Assembly (NCBI RefSeq): GCF_004366635.1
Contig: NZ_SORN01000018.1
Coordinates: forward strand, 1-33,707
Source of the DNA: Roseinatronobacter bogoriensis DSM 18756
GTDB lineage: Bacteria > Pseudomonadota > Alphaproteobacteria > Rhodobacterales > Rhodobacteraceae
Length of the DNA: 33,707 bases
Direction of reading: 5' to 3'
A program made the position numbers and the translations under genes. Positions 23,661 through 32,727 of the stretch are shown piece by piece (the stretch's first letter is position 1; the number at the start of each line of letters is the position of its first letter). The notes below the pieces were generated by a model. The model was not told where the DNA came from, ran no database searches, and saw only the letters and a list, made by a program, of their open reading frames with translations.

Positions 23661-26600
23661 TTGAACGGTGCGCAAGACGAATCGGTTTCCCAAGACAGCA
23701 AGGGGAGTACCGCCACCGCGCTGTCTGCGTCGCTGGACGATTTACGCACAGCGCTTCTCGCGCTTAAACCCACTGGACCGGAGGGGTTCGAGGGGTTGCT
23801 TGCCACCATATTGGGCAAGATCAGCGGCCAAGATTTTCGTCTGGCCAAGTCCGGCCTACAGAACGGGAAAGACGGAGCAACGTCTGCCACAGCGAGCAAT
23901 CACATCTCCTTCGAGGGCAAGCTCTACACCACAAAGATCAACGACAACGAGGTCTTGACCAAGATTACGCGGCTGATCGGCAGCAGCGCTCCGCCTGATG
24001 TGTGGGTTCTTGGAGCAACAGTCGAAGCAAGCACTCAATTGCTCGAGCCAATGCAATCCGCAGCCGCCAAGAATGGTATCAGCATATTTGTGCTCGACTG
24101 GCCAAGCGCATCCGCTGTACCTCCGCTGGCGGTCGCATGCGCTTTCGCGAATGGAGAAACAAGCGCGTTCTTGCGAGATCACGTCAGCGATGTGGCGACC
24201 GTAAAGAACGCCGACACGGCGCTCGAAGCAATCCGCCGATCAGACGCGTTCCATGCAAGTGCCGAACCCATTGTTCGGGCACTTCAGGAACCCTCGCTTG
24301 CAGGAGCGAATGCGAGGAAAGCGAATTCGAGGTGGCTCGAAGCCACCTTCGCGGACCGGTCCCGCGCCAAGGCAAAGTTCGGCCAAGCCCTCGCACCCAA
24401 TGCGGCCGGACCACTTATGCTTCAGCAACGCTCAACCCTAGTGCAGCAGGTTAATCAGCAACTTACAGTTGCCCCTTCGCGCAAGATCGTAGCGCTTGTC
24501 GGGGGAGAGGGCTGCGGCAAATCTTGGCTGCTCGCGCAAAGCTGGCTTGAGCTTGGCAACCGGCCCCTACTTGTCTTGATCCCGGCGAACGACCTCAGGC
24601 CGGTTGCAGCCTATGGATTGCTCACGCCGCTTCTAATCTCAAAGCTAATTCAGCAAACGGGTACGAGCGACGGCGAGGTCTCCCGCAAGCGCTGGGAACG
24701 GCGACTGGAGCAGTGGAAAGAACAGGCAAATGAAGAAACGCCCAGATTCATCTTGTGCGTGGACGGTCTCAACCAGCAACCCGGTTTTGACTGGCCGCGC
24801 TGGCTTGATGACGCCACCTCGGTCGTTGAAGAGTTGGGCGGCGCTCTAGCTATAACTGCGCGAGAGGGCTATTTTAACGAGCGCATCCGTTCGGCAGTGC
24901 ATTCCAAGATCGTCACTGTGCGCGTCCCGGAATGGACGGAGTCAGACCTGAAGGAGATTCTGGCCACAAAAGGCTACAAAGCTAGCAAGATTAAGCCTGC
25001 TGTGCTCGCACGTCTCCGAAATCCCAGAATGCTCGGGATTGCCTTTGACCTGCTGGAAAGGTTTGACGTCCTTGACTTCAACGAGCTGAGTGTGGAGCGG
25101 TTGCTTTTCGAGCATATCCGCGTTGGTGCACGCGATGGCAGTGCAGCGGAACCGCCAGATAAGTTTTCAAAGCGGTTGGCGCAACACGCCCAGATGATCA
25201 TGGATCGCGTCAAAAGCCAGCAAGGTGAAGACCAACTGATATTCGACCGCGACGACGGCCAATCTGGGCACACTTTAAGCGCGGAGCTTCTCGCAGTCAC
25301 TGCCGAACACTTCTTTCAGCCGTTGCCAGAAGATCCCAACCTATATACGCTTGCCGATCACGGGCTTTCGCTAGCGCTGGGCCTCTCGATCATAAAGGCG
25401 CTGCAAAAGGCTGAGCGTAATGGACGCGACGTTGCGGATGCGTTGGACGAACTAATTGAGCCGATCGCCGCCCTCGACAAGACCGCCGATGCGGTTTTCT
25501 CCGGGGCTATGGTCTCCAGTATTGATGGGCAGTGTTCGCTTGCAATCAGGCGCGCATTGATCTGCGGCTTTCTGCGCCTCCAAAACATAGACGCGCAGAA
25601 TTACCCGGCTTTCGTCGCCATTGCGCGCAATGCGACGGATGCAGCGATGTGGGCGCTCTTCGACATCTCGGCGACGTCCCGCTATGCAGCCAACAAGGAC
25701 TGGCTCTCGGCGGCTTTGCGCGCATGCCGGCACAATTCGGAATGCTGGTCAGTCATCAGCACGCATGTATCCGACTGGCTGCGCTCATATTCACTCGACC
25801 CGAAAATCAAGGTTATGGGCACCCCAGGCCAAGATAGCGCCGATAGGATCGCAAAGAGTACGGAGGAGAAGGCGCAGGCTCTTCTGCAAAAAATTTCAGA
25901 ACTGTCTGGTGCGGAGCGCAAATTTCTCGAAAAGAACATGCTTGAGCGCAAGGACTACGACCCATCGCTACTTTTTGAAGATGCCTTCGAGATGCTCGCC
26001 GGGATGCCGCTGGCAGGCTTTGCTGAGCAACTTGTCGCGTGCAGCTTTTCGCTCGCCCTCAATGCAAGTTTCCGGGCGCCGTATGAAGAGTATCTGGCCC
26101 TGATCCGGTTCAACCGCCGAGATTGGCTGGAGACGCGGCAGCGACTCCTTGAGGCGTCTGATTTTCTCGTGCGGAATGGCGCGTCACGCACCGGCAAATG
26201 GGCGCTGGTGGCAGTGTTGCGTGGCATGAGTACGGTCGAGGACGCCAAACGCGAGGATCAACTTGTCGAGGAGCTTACCAAGGACCGGGAGAAATTCGGC
26301 GGCTGGCGGCTCGTCGAAAAATACTGCGCCACAGACCCCTGTGATCCTACATCGACGAAGCCGCACAATATTGCTGCGACGGCCGAGCGATATGCGAAGA
26401 TCAAGGTCGATGAAGTGTCGCGCCACCTTTGGATGGGCGAGGACGATCATTTTGTGAGAGACGCGCTTCCGGGTCTGGCCCGGTTCGCGCCGGACTTGGC
26501 GATCGAGACTCATCGCAAAATCGCACGGTCCATTGTCGCACGTGACGCTTCGGAGCTTGTCTTGGGCGTCACCTCGCTCGAGCAGCACTGCGCGATGCTG

Positions 26601-28334
26601 GATTCCGAGACAGTCTGCAAGCTCGTCGAGGTCGCGAATACGCTTAGCTCGCCGCGCAAGACGGAATCGAGAGACGCCCGCGACAACTGGATCACATCAC
26701 AATACGCGATCCAGATCGCGTTCCCTCATATGAATGGCGATTCTCAGCTCGATATTCTGGTCGGCTTGCCGTCTCACGGCCCGCCGTTGCTCAAGCTGGC
26801 AAAGGTACTCAAACCAGCGGCGCCCGAGAAGCTGGAATACGCGCTGGAAAGAGCCATGCAATCTGGAGAATGTAATCGGGCGCTTGCCGCGTTGCTGTTC
26901 GCTCGGCATTCAGGCACGGATATGACCGAGCGCAGCCGGATACTAGTCGGCCAATTCGCGGAGCATGAGCGTTCGGCCGTACGCGCCGAAGCTATGGACA
27001 TTATCGCGCATTTGAAAAACTTCGAGCTTATCGAAGGTATTGTGACCACAGGGTGGAGCGCGGCTTTGCTCGATCCACGCGAGAACTACTTTGAGATTTG
27101 GCATGGCTCTCACGTTATCATCTTGGCCGCTGAGCAAGAAATAATCAGCTTCAGTGAAGCGTTGGAAAGGACCACCCCTTGTCTGTATAGCGTGACAGCA
27201 GACGTGCTCGGAGCGGGTTGCCACGCGACAATCGCAGCGCGACTAACTGCAGCCGTTAGAACCGCGCTTAATGTTGAACTCCCGTTTTCGCCCCCGGCTG
27301 TCGAACAGGCCATCGAGGCAGCCGACCGCACGAATCCGCCGCTCCTGTCTTTGGCGGAGCCAGATGAAGTTGTGGGTTCCAAGGCGTTCTTCAGGCGTAT
27401 GTCCGATACACCGGAAGACTTCGAAGTGCGCCAACGCCAAGGATGGGACGCATTTAATCGGTTTGAAACGGCGCTTACAAAATATGACGCGCGAATCATC
27501 GTAGATGATGTGGGTTTTAGAGGCGTTGATGTTTGCGTTTCCGCATCGCTAGATCATTGCACAGGCTTAGTCCAAGAGCTTCTTATTCTGGATGATCACA
27601 AGTTGATGCATGTTCGGAATTTTGCATTGATGCTCGCGAAGTCGGTTTCCCACTACGACCCAACGCTTGCTCGCAAATTGTTTGATCGCCTTGCAGATGG
27701 GCGGGCTATCGTAAGCCTAGTTTTCGGTCTGTCAGGGGTATCACTTGAGGCCATGTGTCTTTGGAAAAGCTCGGACGGTGGCCCGCTGGATGATCTGCGG
27801 ACGCAGCGCCTAGACTGCGCGGCAAATGACCACCTGTTGGCGCAAGAAGTGCTGGCGGCTCTCATGGCGGGCAAGGACGAGTTCCTCAAAAGATATGTGC
27901 GCAAGAATCTCGAGAGTCTTCAGCCTGCTGACAATGCGCGTGCGCTCATTGTGGTCGGCTTCGGGTTGGAGTCTCCCGTTTCCGAGGAACTCCTCAATAA
28001 GTATAAGGATGCGAGCGGACTGACCGGTCGTGCAGTCAAATCAGCTCGCTTCGCATATGATCGCAACCGCTGGGCGCGGCATTGGTTTGAAAAGATGTGC
28101 GCCACCGACTCCGGCGAGGAATTCTGGGCGTACAGCGCATTATTCCTGAAGATCGTCGATGCGCGTGTTGGTCTCTGGGGTGGAGGATTCTCGCGGACGG
28201 GCACGGCAATGCCAAGGTTCGAGCCGAGTATTAGAAGCCGGTTGGAAAATCGAGCGAAGGCTTGGAAGGCAAAGCGGGAAAAGACACTTTGTGGTGATAA
28301 AGTTCCCGGCGAAGTATACTTGGTGCTCGATTAA
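23661..28334 (+). CDS. Avs-like STAND NTPase with N-terminal PD-(D/E)XK nuclease
   Basis: The protein has 1557 residues if TTG 23661 is used (GAGGGGGGTGAG lies just upstream); an in-frame ATG at 23559 would add 34 residues without a visible domain. The N-terminus (about 25-165) looks like a restriction-endonuclease fold: FEGLLATILGKISGQDF, GKDGAT with Asp71, then ISFEGKLY with Glu85-x-Lys87, and PDVWVLGATVEA. A P-loop NTPase follows: Walker A GGEGCGKSW (281-289) and Walker B FILCVDGLN (363-371). The remaining 1000 or so residues are helical, repeat-like and suited to ligand sensing. This three-part plan is that of antiviral STAND (Avs) proteins, which oligomerise on a phage protein and cut DNA. 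Flanking non-coding gaps and lower GC suggest a separately acquired module. Confidence 0.82.
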   Translation: MNGAQDESVSQDSKGSTATALSASLDDLRTALLALKPTGPEGFEGLLATILGKISGQDFRLAKSGLQNGKDGATSATASNHISFEGKLYTTKINDNEVLTKITRLIGSSAPPDVWVLGATVEASTQLLEPMQSAAAKNGISIFVLDWPSASAVPPLAVACAFANGETSAFLRDHVSDVATVKNADTALEAIRRSDAFHASAEPIVRALQEPSLAGANARKANSRWLEATFADRSRAKAKFGQALAPNAAGPLMLQQRSTLVQQVNQQLTVAPSRKIVALVGGEGCGKSWLLAQSWLELGNRPLLVLIPANDLRPVAAYGLLTPLLISKLIQQTGTSDGEVSRKRWERRLEQWKEQANEETPRFILCVDGLNQQPGFDWPRWLDDATSVVEELGGALAITAREGYFNERIRSAVHSKIVTVRVPEWTESDLKEILATKGYKASKIKPAVLARLRNPRMLGIAFDLLERFDVLDFNELSVERLLFEHIRVGARDGSAAEPPDKFSKRLAQHAQMIMDRVKSQQGEDQLIFDRDDGQSGHTLSAELLAVTAEHFFQPLPEDPNLYTLADHGLSLALGLSIIKALQKAERNGRDVADALDELIEPIAALDKTADAVFSGAMVSSIDGQCSLAIRRALICGFLRLQNIDAQNYPAFVAIARNATDAAMWALFDISATSRYAANKDWLSAALRACRHNSECWSVISTHVSDWLRSYSLDPKIKVMGTPGQDSADRIAKSTEEKAQALLQKISELSGAERKFLEKNMLERKDYDPSLLFEDAFEMLAGMPLAGFAEQLVACSFSLALNASFRAPYEEYLALIRFNRRDWLETRQRLLEASDFLVRNGASRTGKWALVAVLRGMSTVEDAKREDQLVEELTKDREKFGGWRLVEKYCATDPCDPTSTKPHNIAATAERYAKIKVDEVSRHLWMGEDDHFVRDALPGLARFAPDLAIETHRKIARSIVARDASELVLGVTSLEQHCAMLDSETVCKLVEVANTLSSPRKTESRDARDNWITSQYAIQIAFPHMNGDSQLDILVGLPSHGPPLLKLAKVLKPAAPEKLEYALERAMQSGECNRALAALLFARHSGTDMTERSRILVGQFAEHERSAVRAEAMDIIAHLKNFELIEGIVTTGWSAALLDPRENYFEIWHGSHVIILAAEQEIISFSEALERTTPCLYSVTADVLGAGCHATIAARLTAAVRTALNVELPFSPPAVEQAIEAADRTNPPLLSLAEPDEVVGSKAFFRRMSDTPEDFEVRQRQGWDAFNRFETALTKYDARIIVDDVGFRGVDVCVSASLDHCTGLVQELLILDDHKLMHVRNFALMLAKSVSHYDPTLARKLFDRLADGRAIVSLVFGLSGVSLEAMCLWKSSDGGPLDDLRTQRLDCAANDHLLAQEVLAALMAGKDEFLKRYVRKNLESLQPADNARALIVVGFGLESPVSEELLNKYKDASGLTGRAVKSARFAYDRNRWARHWFEKMCATDSGEEFWAYSALFLKIVDARVGLWGGGFSRTGTAMPRFEPSIRSRLENRAKAWKAKREKTLCGDKVPGEVYLVLD

Positions 28335-28599
28335 ACAGACTTGGATGCGCTGCGGGGTCAGGTTACAGTCAGAACAAATTCACTTCACAGCTCAATTACT
28401 AGCCGACGCGATATCGTTCATTTCTGCTGCGGCCATGTCGAACGATACCATTTGCCAAAACTGCCTCGCCGAATTCATGAATGTTAAATGTCTGCAAATC
28501 GCGGGTTTTCCTCCCCCCTTCGCATGGTTCCTCCTAGGCGCGATCCGTATACGGGGGGGCTGAGCGCGCAAGTTTTCCAGCGTCTGGCCTTATCACCGG

Positions 28600-28760
28600 G
28601 GAATCCACCTGGAAGCCACCCCGCTGGCCATGCCGAAAATTCCGACTCAGTATCAAACACTTATGCGACCACGCCGCCGGCCAAGGTGGATTCCTTCTGG
28701 AAGCCAGGGAATCCACCCTGCGGAATCCAGTGGCCAACAAAGCCACCTCGGGAAGCCACC
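28600..28760. repeat. GGAAKCCACC repeat array
   Basis: GGAATCCACC occurs at 28600 and 28708 and in reverse at 28685-28694 (GGTGGATTCC). GGAAGCCACC occurs at 28611 and 28751. Weaker copies are at 28699 and 28722. The pair 28685-28694 and 28708-28717 forms a perfect 10-bp inverted repeat with a 13-nt loop. Confidence 0.65.
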
Positions 28761-28855
28761 GGCACCGCGCCTTGCCGGAAGGCATTGATTCCAGGCCGAA
28801 AAATGGTTTGACTTTTCTAGCCCCCTTGACCTATCCCTTGATCATCGAAGAGTTG

Positions 28856-28886
28856 CGCCCGGAGGATATCCCTCACGGGCGTTTTT
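28856..28886 (+). terminator. Possible rho-independent terminator
   Basis: CGCCCG (28856-28861) pairs with CGGGCG (28876-28881), followed by TTTTT. It lies about 30 bp before the ParB-methyltransferase start, so it could end leftward-started transcripts or act as an attenuator. The stem is only 6 bp with a 14-nt loop. Confidence 0.4.
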
Positions 28887-28918
28887 CATTTTCCCTCCCC
28901 ATATCCGAGCCCCGCCCC

Positions 28919-30181
28919 ATGGACCTGGTCTTCGCGCCGAGCCATATCGAAACCTGGCCGATTGCCCGGCTGCGCCCGTACGCTCGCAATGCCAAGATGC
29001 ACGGCGATGACCAGGTAGCGAAGATCGCCGCCAGCATGGCCAAGTTCGGCTGGACCGTGCCATGCATGGTGGCCGACGATGGCGAGCTGATCGCAGGCCA
29101 TGGCCGGGTGCTGGCCGCGACCATGCTCGGACTGACCGAGGTGCCGGTAATCCGGCTCAGCCATCTCGATGAGGCCGAGCGCCGCGCCTACCGCATCGCC
29201 GACAATAAATTGACCGAGCTTGGCGACTGGGACGAGGCGATGTTGCGCGACGAGATCGCGGGGCTGCTGGCCGAGGATTTCGATCTGTCGCTCTTGGGTA
29301 TCAGCGATGACGATCTGGACGCGCTGCTGCGGGATCCTGAGGCGCTGGGCGGTGATGGCCCGGTCGAGGGCGAGGACGATGTGCCAGACCTGCCGGTCAC
29401 GCCGGTCTCTGTCCCGGGAGACCTCTGGCAGCTGGGGTCGCACAAGCTAGTCTGCGGCGACAGCACATCTGCTGATGTGGTCGGGAAATTGCTCGGCGAT
29501 GTGCGCCCCCTGCTGATGGTCACCGACCCGCCTTATGGCGTGGAGTATGACCCTTCATGGCGCAATCAGGCTGGCGCGGCCAAGACAAAGCGCACCGGCA
29601 AGGTACTGAATGATGACCGCGCCGACTGGCGCGAGGCATGGTCGCTATTCCCCGGTGACGTCGCATATGTCTGGCACGGCGCGCTGCACGCGGCGACCGT
29701 GGCCGACAGCCTGACTGCCGCTGGCTTTGCCATCCGGTCACAGATCATCTGGGCCAAGGACCGGCTGGTGCTCAGCCGCGGCGACTATCACTGGCAGCAC
29801 GAGCCCTGCTGGTACGCGGTGCGGGCGAAGGGCAAGGGCCACTGGGCCGGAGACCGCAAACAGACAACGCTTTGGCAGATCGCCAGCCGGGATCAGGACG
29901 CCGATACCGTGCATGGCACGCAGAAGCCGGTGGAATGCATGCGCCGGCCGATCCTGAACAACTCGAGCCCCGGTCAGGCGGTCTATGAACCGTTCATGGG
30001 ATCCGGCACCACGCTGATCGCTGCCGAAACCACCGGCCGTGTCTGCCTCGGGGTCGAGCTGAACCCGGCCTATGTCGATGTGGCGATCGAGCGTTGGCAG
30101 GCCTTCACCGGCGAGGAGGCTGTGTTGGCGGATACCGGGGAGAGTTTCGCCGATCTCAAGACCAAGCGGCAAGCTGCATGA
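28919..30181 (+). CDS. ParB-like domain / DNA methyltransferase fusion (DPPY type)
   Basis: The 420-residue protein joins a ParB/sulfiredoxin-like domain (about 10-95: LRPYARNAKMHGDDQVAKIA and GELIAGHGRVLAA, then ERRAYRIADNKLTE) to a beta-class amino-methyltransferase. Motif IV is TDPPYG (202-207) and motif I is EPFMGSGTTLIAAE (357-370), which suggests N6-adenine methylation. The ATG at 28919 is chosen because the ParB domain begins there; a longer frame crosses the terminator-like hairpin. Such fusions are frequent in prophages next to terminase genes. It is paralogous to the next gene, which it overlaps by ATGA. Confidence 0.9.
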   Translation: MDLVFAPSHIETWPIARLRPYARNAKMHGDDQVAKIAASMAKFGWTVPCMVADDGELIAGHGRVLAATMLGLTEVPVIRLSHLDEAERRAYRIADNKLTELGDWDEAMLRDEIAGLLAEDFDLSLLGISDDDLDALLRDPEALGGDGPVEGEDDVPDLPVTPVSVPGDLWQLGSHKLVCGDSTSADVVGKLLGDVRPLLMVTDPPYGVEYDPSWRNQAGAAKTKRTGKVLNDDRADWREAWSLFPGDVAYVWHGALHAATVADSLTAAGFAIRSQIIWAKDRLVLSRGDYHWQHEPCWYAVRAKGKGHWAGDRKQTTLWQIASRDQDADTVHGTQKPVECMRRPILNNSSPGQAVYEPFMGSGTTLIAAETTGRVCLGVELNPAYVDVAIERWQAFTGEEAVLADTGESFADLKTKRQAA

Positions 30182-31554
30182 CGATGCGTGTTCGCCCGAG
30201 CCAGATGGCGTTCTGGCCTCTGGATCGCCTCAAACCCTATGCGCGCAATGCCAAGACCCATGATGCGCATCAGGTGGCGAAGATCGCTGCCAGCATGGCC
30301 GAGTTCGGCTGGACTGTCCCCTGCCTTGTCGCCGCCGACGGCGAGCTGATCGCAGGCCATGGACGCGTCCTGGCTGCCGCACAGCTCGGGCTGGCCGAGG
30401 CGCCCGTCATCGTGCTGGACCATCTGACCGAGGCACAGCGCCGCGCCTATCGCATTGCAGACAACAAGTTGACGGAGATGGGCGGCTGGGATGACGCCCT
30501 GCTCGTCGAGGAACTGCGCGGGTTGTTGAACGAGGAGTTCGACCTCGGGCTGATCGGCATCCCCGAGGATGAACTGGACGCGCTACTCCACGATGCTGAC
30601 GACGACCGAGCGCCCATCGACGACGACACCGCTGACACCATCCCCGAGCCCCCGGCGGAACCGATCACGCGACCGGGCGACATCTGGCAGCTCGGGAATC
30701 ATCGCCTGATCTGCGGCGATGCGACGGACCCGGCTGTCGTGGCGCGACTGATGGACGGCGCGCAGGCGTCGCTGATGTTCACCTCGCCCCCCTATGCACA
30801 GCAGCGCGATTATGGCGCGGCGAAGGAGAAGGTGGGCGATTGGGATGCGCTGATGCAAGGCGTCTTTGCAGCTGCGCCGGTCACCCCCGATGCACAGAAG
30901 CTGGTCAATCTCGGCCTCGTCCACCGCGATGGCGAATGGATCCCGTATTGGGAAGGCTGGCTCGACTGGATGCGCGCCTCTGGCTGGCGGCGCTTCGGCT
31001 GGTATGTCTGGGACCAGGGGCCCGGCCTGCCCGGTGACTGGAACGGGCGGCTGGCGCCGTCGCACGAGTTCATCTTCCATTTCAACCGCCAGCCGCGGAA
31101 GCCAAACAAGACGGTTGAAAGCAAGCACGCGGGCGAGACCCTCGGCGGCGGCGGGCTGCGAGGGGCCGACGGCACTGTGCATCGCAAGACCGGCACCGGC
31201 AACACGATCCAAAGCCATCGCATCCCGGACAGCGTTTTCAGGATCATGCGCCACAAAGGGGGCTTGGGTGCTGCCGGATCGCACCCGGCCGTGTTCCCGG
31301 TGGCGCTGGTCGACGCGGTGCTGGAGGCCTTCACCGATGCGGGCGACCTGGTGTTCGAGCCCTTCTGCGGCTCAGGTACCCAGCTGATCGCAGCGGAACG
31401 CACCGGGCGGCGCTGTTTCGCAGTGGAACTGGATCCCGTCTATTGCGACGTCGCGGTGCGGCGATGGGAGATGGCGACGGGACGGATGGCCAGCCGCATC
31501 GTCAAGGAGGAGGAAGCGCAGAAGCCCGCGCGCCGGTCGCGGAAGCGGACATGA
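30178..31554 (+). CDS. ParB-like domain / DNA methyltransferase fusion (SPPY type)
   Basis: This 458-residue protein has the same plan as its neighbour: a ParB-like domain (10-95, LKPYARNAKTHDAHQVAKIA, GELIAGHGRVLAA) and a methyltransferase with motif IV TSPPYA (202-207) and motif I EPFCGSGTQLIAAE (394-407). SPPY occurs in N4-cytosine and some N6-adenine enzymes, so the target base is open. The ParB parts of the two proteins are nearly identical, while the region between motif IV and motif I differs and is longer here (KVGDWDALMQGVFAA, HEFIFHFNRQPRKPNK). The start overlaps the previous stop by ATGA and the end overlaps the next start likewise. Confidence 0.9.
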   Translation: MTMRVRPSQMAFWPLDRLKPYARNAKTHDAHQVAKIAASMAEFGWTVPCLVAADGELIAGHGRVLAAAQLGLAEAPVIVLDHLTEAQRRAYRIADNKLTEMGGWDDALLVEELRGLLNEEFDLGLIGIPEDELDALLHDADDDRAPIDDDTADTIPEPPAEPITRPGDIWQLGNHRLICGDATDPAVVARLMDGAQASLMFTSPPYAQQRDYGAAKEKVGDWDALMQGVFAAAPVTPDAQKLVNLGLVHRDGEWIPYWEGWLDWMRASGWRRFGWYVWDQGPGLPGDWNGRLAPSHEFIFHFNRQPRKPNKTVESKHAGETLGGGGLRGADGTVHRKTGTGNTIQSHRIPDSVFRIMRHKGGLGAAGSHPAVFPVALVDAVLEAFTDAGDLVFEPFCGSGTQLIAAERTGRRCFAVELDPVYCDVAVRRWEMATGRMASRIVKEEEAQKPARRSRKRT

Positions 31555-31766
31555 CGCAGTCACGCCGCATGTCGCTGCTCGAGGCCATCACCAATGTCGT
31601 CGTGGGCTACGCGCTGGCAGTCGTCACGCAGATCATGGTGTTCCCATGGTTCGGCCTGAACCCGAGCCTCGGTGAGAACCTGGCGCTGGGCGGGATCTTC
31701 ACCGCGATCTCGCTGATCCGTGGCTACGCCCTGCGCAGGCTGTTCGAAAGCTGGACGCATTTGTGA
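31551..31766 (+). CDS. DUF7220-like small phage membrane protein
   Basis: This 71-residue protein reads MTQSRRMSLLEAITNVVVGY at the start and has two hydrophobic helices (about 10-30, ITNVVVGYALAVVTQIMVF, and 41-58, LALGGIFTAISLIRGYAL), ending in basic and aromatic residues. This matches a small family seen in alphaproteobacterial prophages (DUF7220 from memory). It overlaps neighbours on both sides by 4 nt. A longer frame starting upstream is only a shadow of the methyltransferase gene. Its function is unknown; location does not support a holin strongly. Confidence 0.75.
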   Translation: MTQSRRMSLLEAITNVVVGYALAVVTQIMVFPWFGLNPSLGENLALGGIFTAISLIRGYALRRLFESWTHL

Positions 31767-32224
31767 TGTGGCGACGGGTCAGAATGCAGATGTCGCCTCG
31801 CGCGAGACCTGATATTGGCGTGTTTATGATACGCTTTTTCGACATGTTCCTCGGTCGCTCGACCACAATGCGCGCACTTGATGATGCGCTCCGGGCTGCG
31901 GGCCTGCATCCTCTGCTCATGCCGGAACCTGTCAAACTGACCGTGATCCAGCTGACGAAGAGGCATGCAGCCGCGCAAGCGCAGGAGACCGCTTTCGCGG
32001 ATGCCGCGCAGCTGCTGGCCTATTGCATGCTCGGGCATGAGCAGTTCGCTGACAGCAACAGCTCCGAGGAAGCCGGGTGTGCGGATCAGCGTGTGGAGGC
32101 CGCAATGGACGAAGGCGACACACTGGACGCGAAACTGATCCTGCTGGCTTATCATGCCGGGCTGATCTCGCCCGAGGTCGCGGATCGGGTTGATGTCGAC
32201 GAAACAGAGACGGATCAGGCATGA
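31763..32224 (+). CDS. Conserved small protein of the phage cassette, function unknown
   Basis: The product is up to 153 residues. The start could be GTG 31763 (GTGA overlap with the previous stop), ATG 31766, or ATG 31826, which begins MIRFFDMFLGRSTTMRALDD. The coupling favours the upstream sites; the conserved-looking part begins at the later one. The body is helical (LDDALRAAGLHPLLMPEPVK, AAQLLAYCMLGHEQFAD, LDAKLILLAYHAGLISPEVA) and ends acidic. No domain is recognised. The next gene, a cytochrome c, starts inside its stop (ATGA). Confidence 0.6.
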   Translation: MMWRRVRMQMSPRARPDIGVFMIRFFDMFLGRSTTMRALDDALRAAGLHPLLMPEPVKLTVIQLTKRHAAAQAQETAFADAAQLLAYCMLGHEQFADSNSSEEAGCADQRVEAAMDEGDTLDAKLILLAYHAGLISPEVADRVDVDETETDQA

Positions 32225-32661
32225 ATGTGAAACAGAGCCTCAACCCCATCCTTGCCGCACTTGCAGTTCTCACCGTAACCACCGCGCAGGCAGACGCCCC
32301 CGATGGCGCGGCGCTCTATGCGACCCATTGCGCCGCCTGCCATGGCGCTGATCTGGAAGGCGCGCCGGACTGGCGGCGGCCGGGTCCGGACGGCTTGCTG
32401 CCTGCGCCGCCCCATGACGAAACCGGGCACACATGGCACCATGGAGACCAGTTCCTGTTTGATTATGTCAAGCTCGGGGGTCAGCAGGTGCTGGATGATC
32501 TCGGGGTGCGGTTCACATCGGCCATGCCTGCCTTCGATGGCATCCTGACCGACGCTGAAATCGAGGCCATTCTGGATTTTATCCGCGCAAGCTGGCCTGA
32601 GCGCATTCGTGAGATTCAGGCGGAAAGAACCGCCATGGAAGCGGAAACTGGACAGCAATAA
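32221..32661 (+). CDS. Periplasmic c-type cytochrome (single heme)
   Basis: The 146-residue protein has a Sec signal peptide (1-24, KQSLNPILAALAVLTVTTAQA then DA) and a class I cytochrome c fold. The heme-binding CAACH lies at 37-41 in YATHCAACHGADLEG, and the probable Met axial ligand is in FTSAMPAFDGILTDAEI, followed by the C-terminal helix AILDFIRASWPERI. The stretch GHTWHHGDQFLF carries several His that might bind metal. It would carry electrons in the periplasm. It is unusual here because it overlaps a phage-cassette gene by ATGA; it may be metabolic cargo. Copper-resistance-type neighbours, where such cytochromes often occur, are not visible in the window. Confidence 0.88.
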   Translation: MNVKQSLNPILAALAVLTVTTAQADAPDGAALYATHCAACHGADLEGAPDWRRPGPDGLLPAPPHDETGHTWHHGDQFLFDYVKLGGQQVLDDLGVRFTSAMPAFDGILTDAEIEAILDFIRASWPERIREIQAERTAMEAETGQQ

Positions 32662-32727
32662 CGAGCGGCCTGCAGAACAGGCTCAAGGCAATCCGTCGGT
32701 GCTGTCATACGTTCGAGAGCTCCGGCG

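Larger units (their letters stand above)
28335..28918. other. 584-bp non-coding spacer after the STAND gene
   Basis: No credible gene is present; a short frame from 28435 (with CQNC) has no support. The second half carries a GGAAKCCACC repeat array (28600-28760) and, just before the next gene, a terminator-like hairpin (28856-28886). The 3' part resembles the phage backbone in GC, the first 150 bp the STAND gene. Confidence 0.6.

Noticed and set aside
28159..28563. Short open frames after the STAND gene, including one with CQNC
   Set aside because: They are out of frame with the STAND gene or lack a ribosome binding site and any conserved pattern.
28600..28760. GGAAKCCACC repeats considered as CRISPR
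   Set aside because: The units are 10 bp, occur on both strands and have irregular short spacing.
32221..32661. Small gene after DUF7220 considered as a lysis (holin/endolysin) gene because of its signal peptide
   Set aside because: CAACH heme motif and Met-ligand region show it is a cytochrome c.
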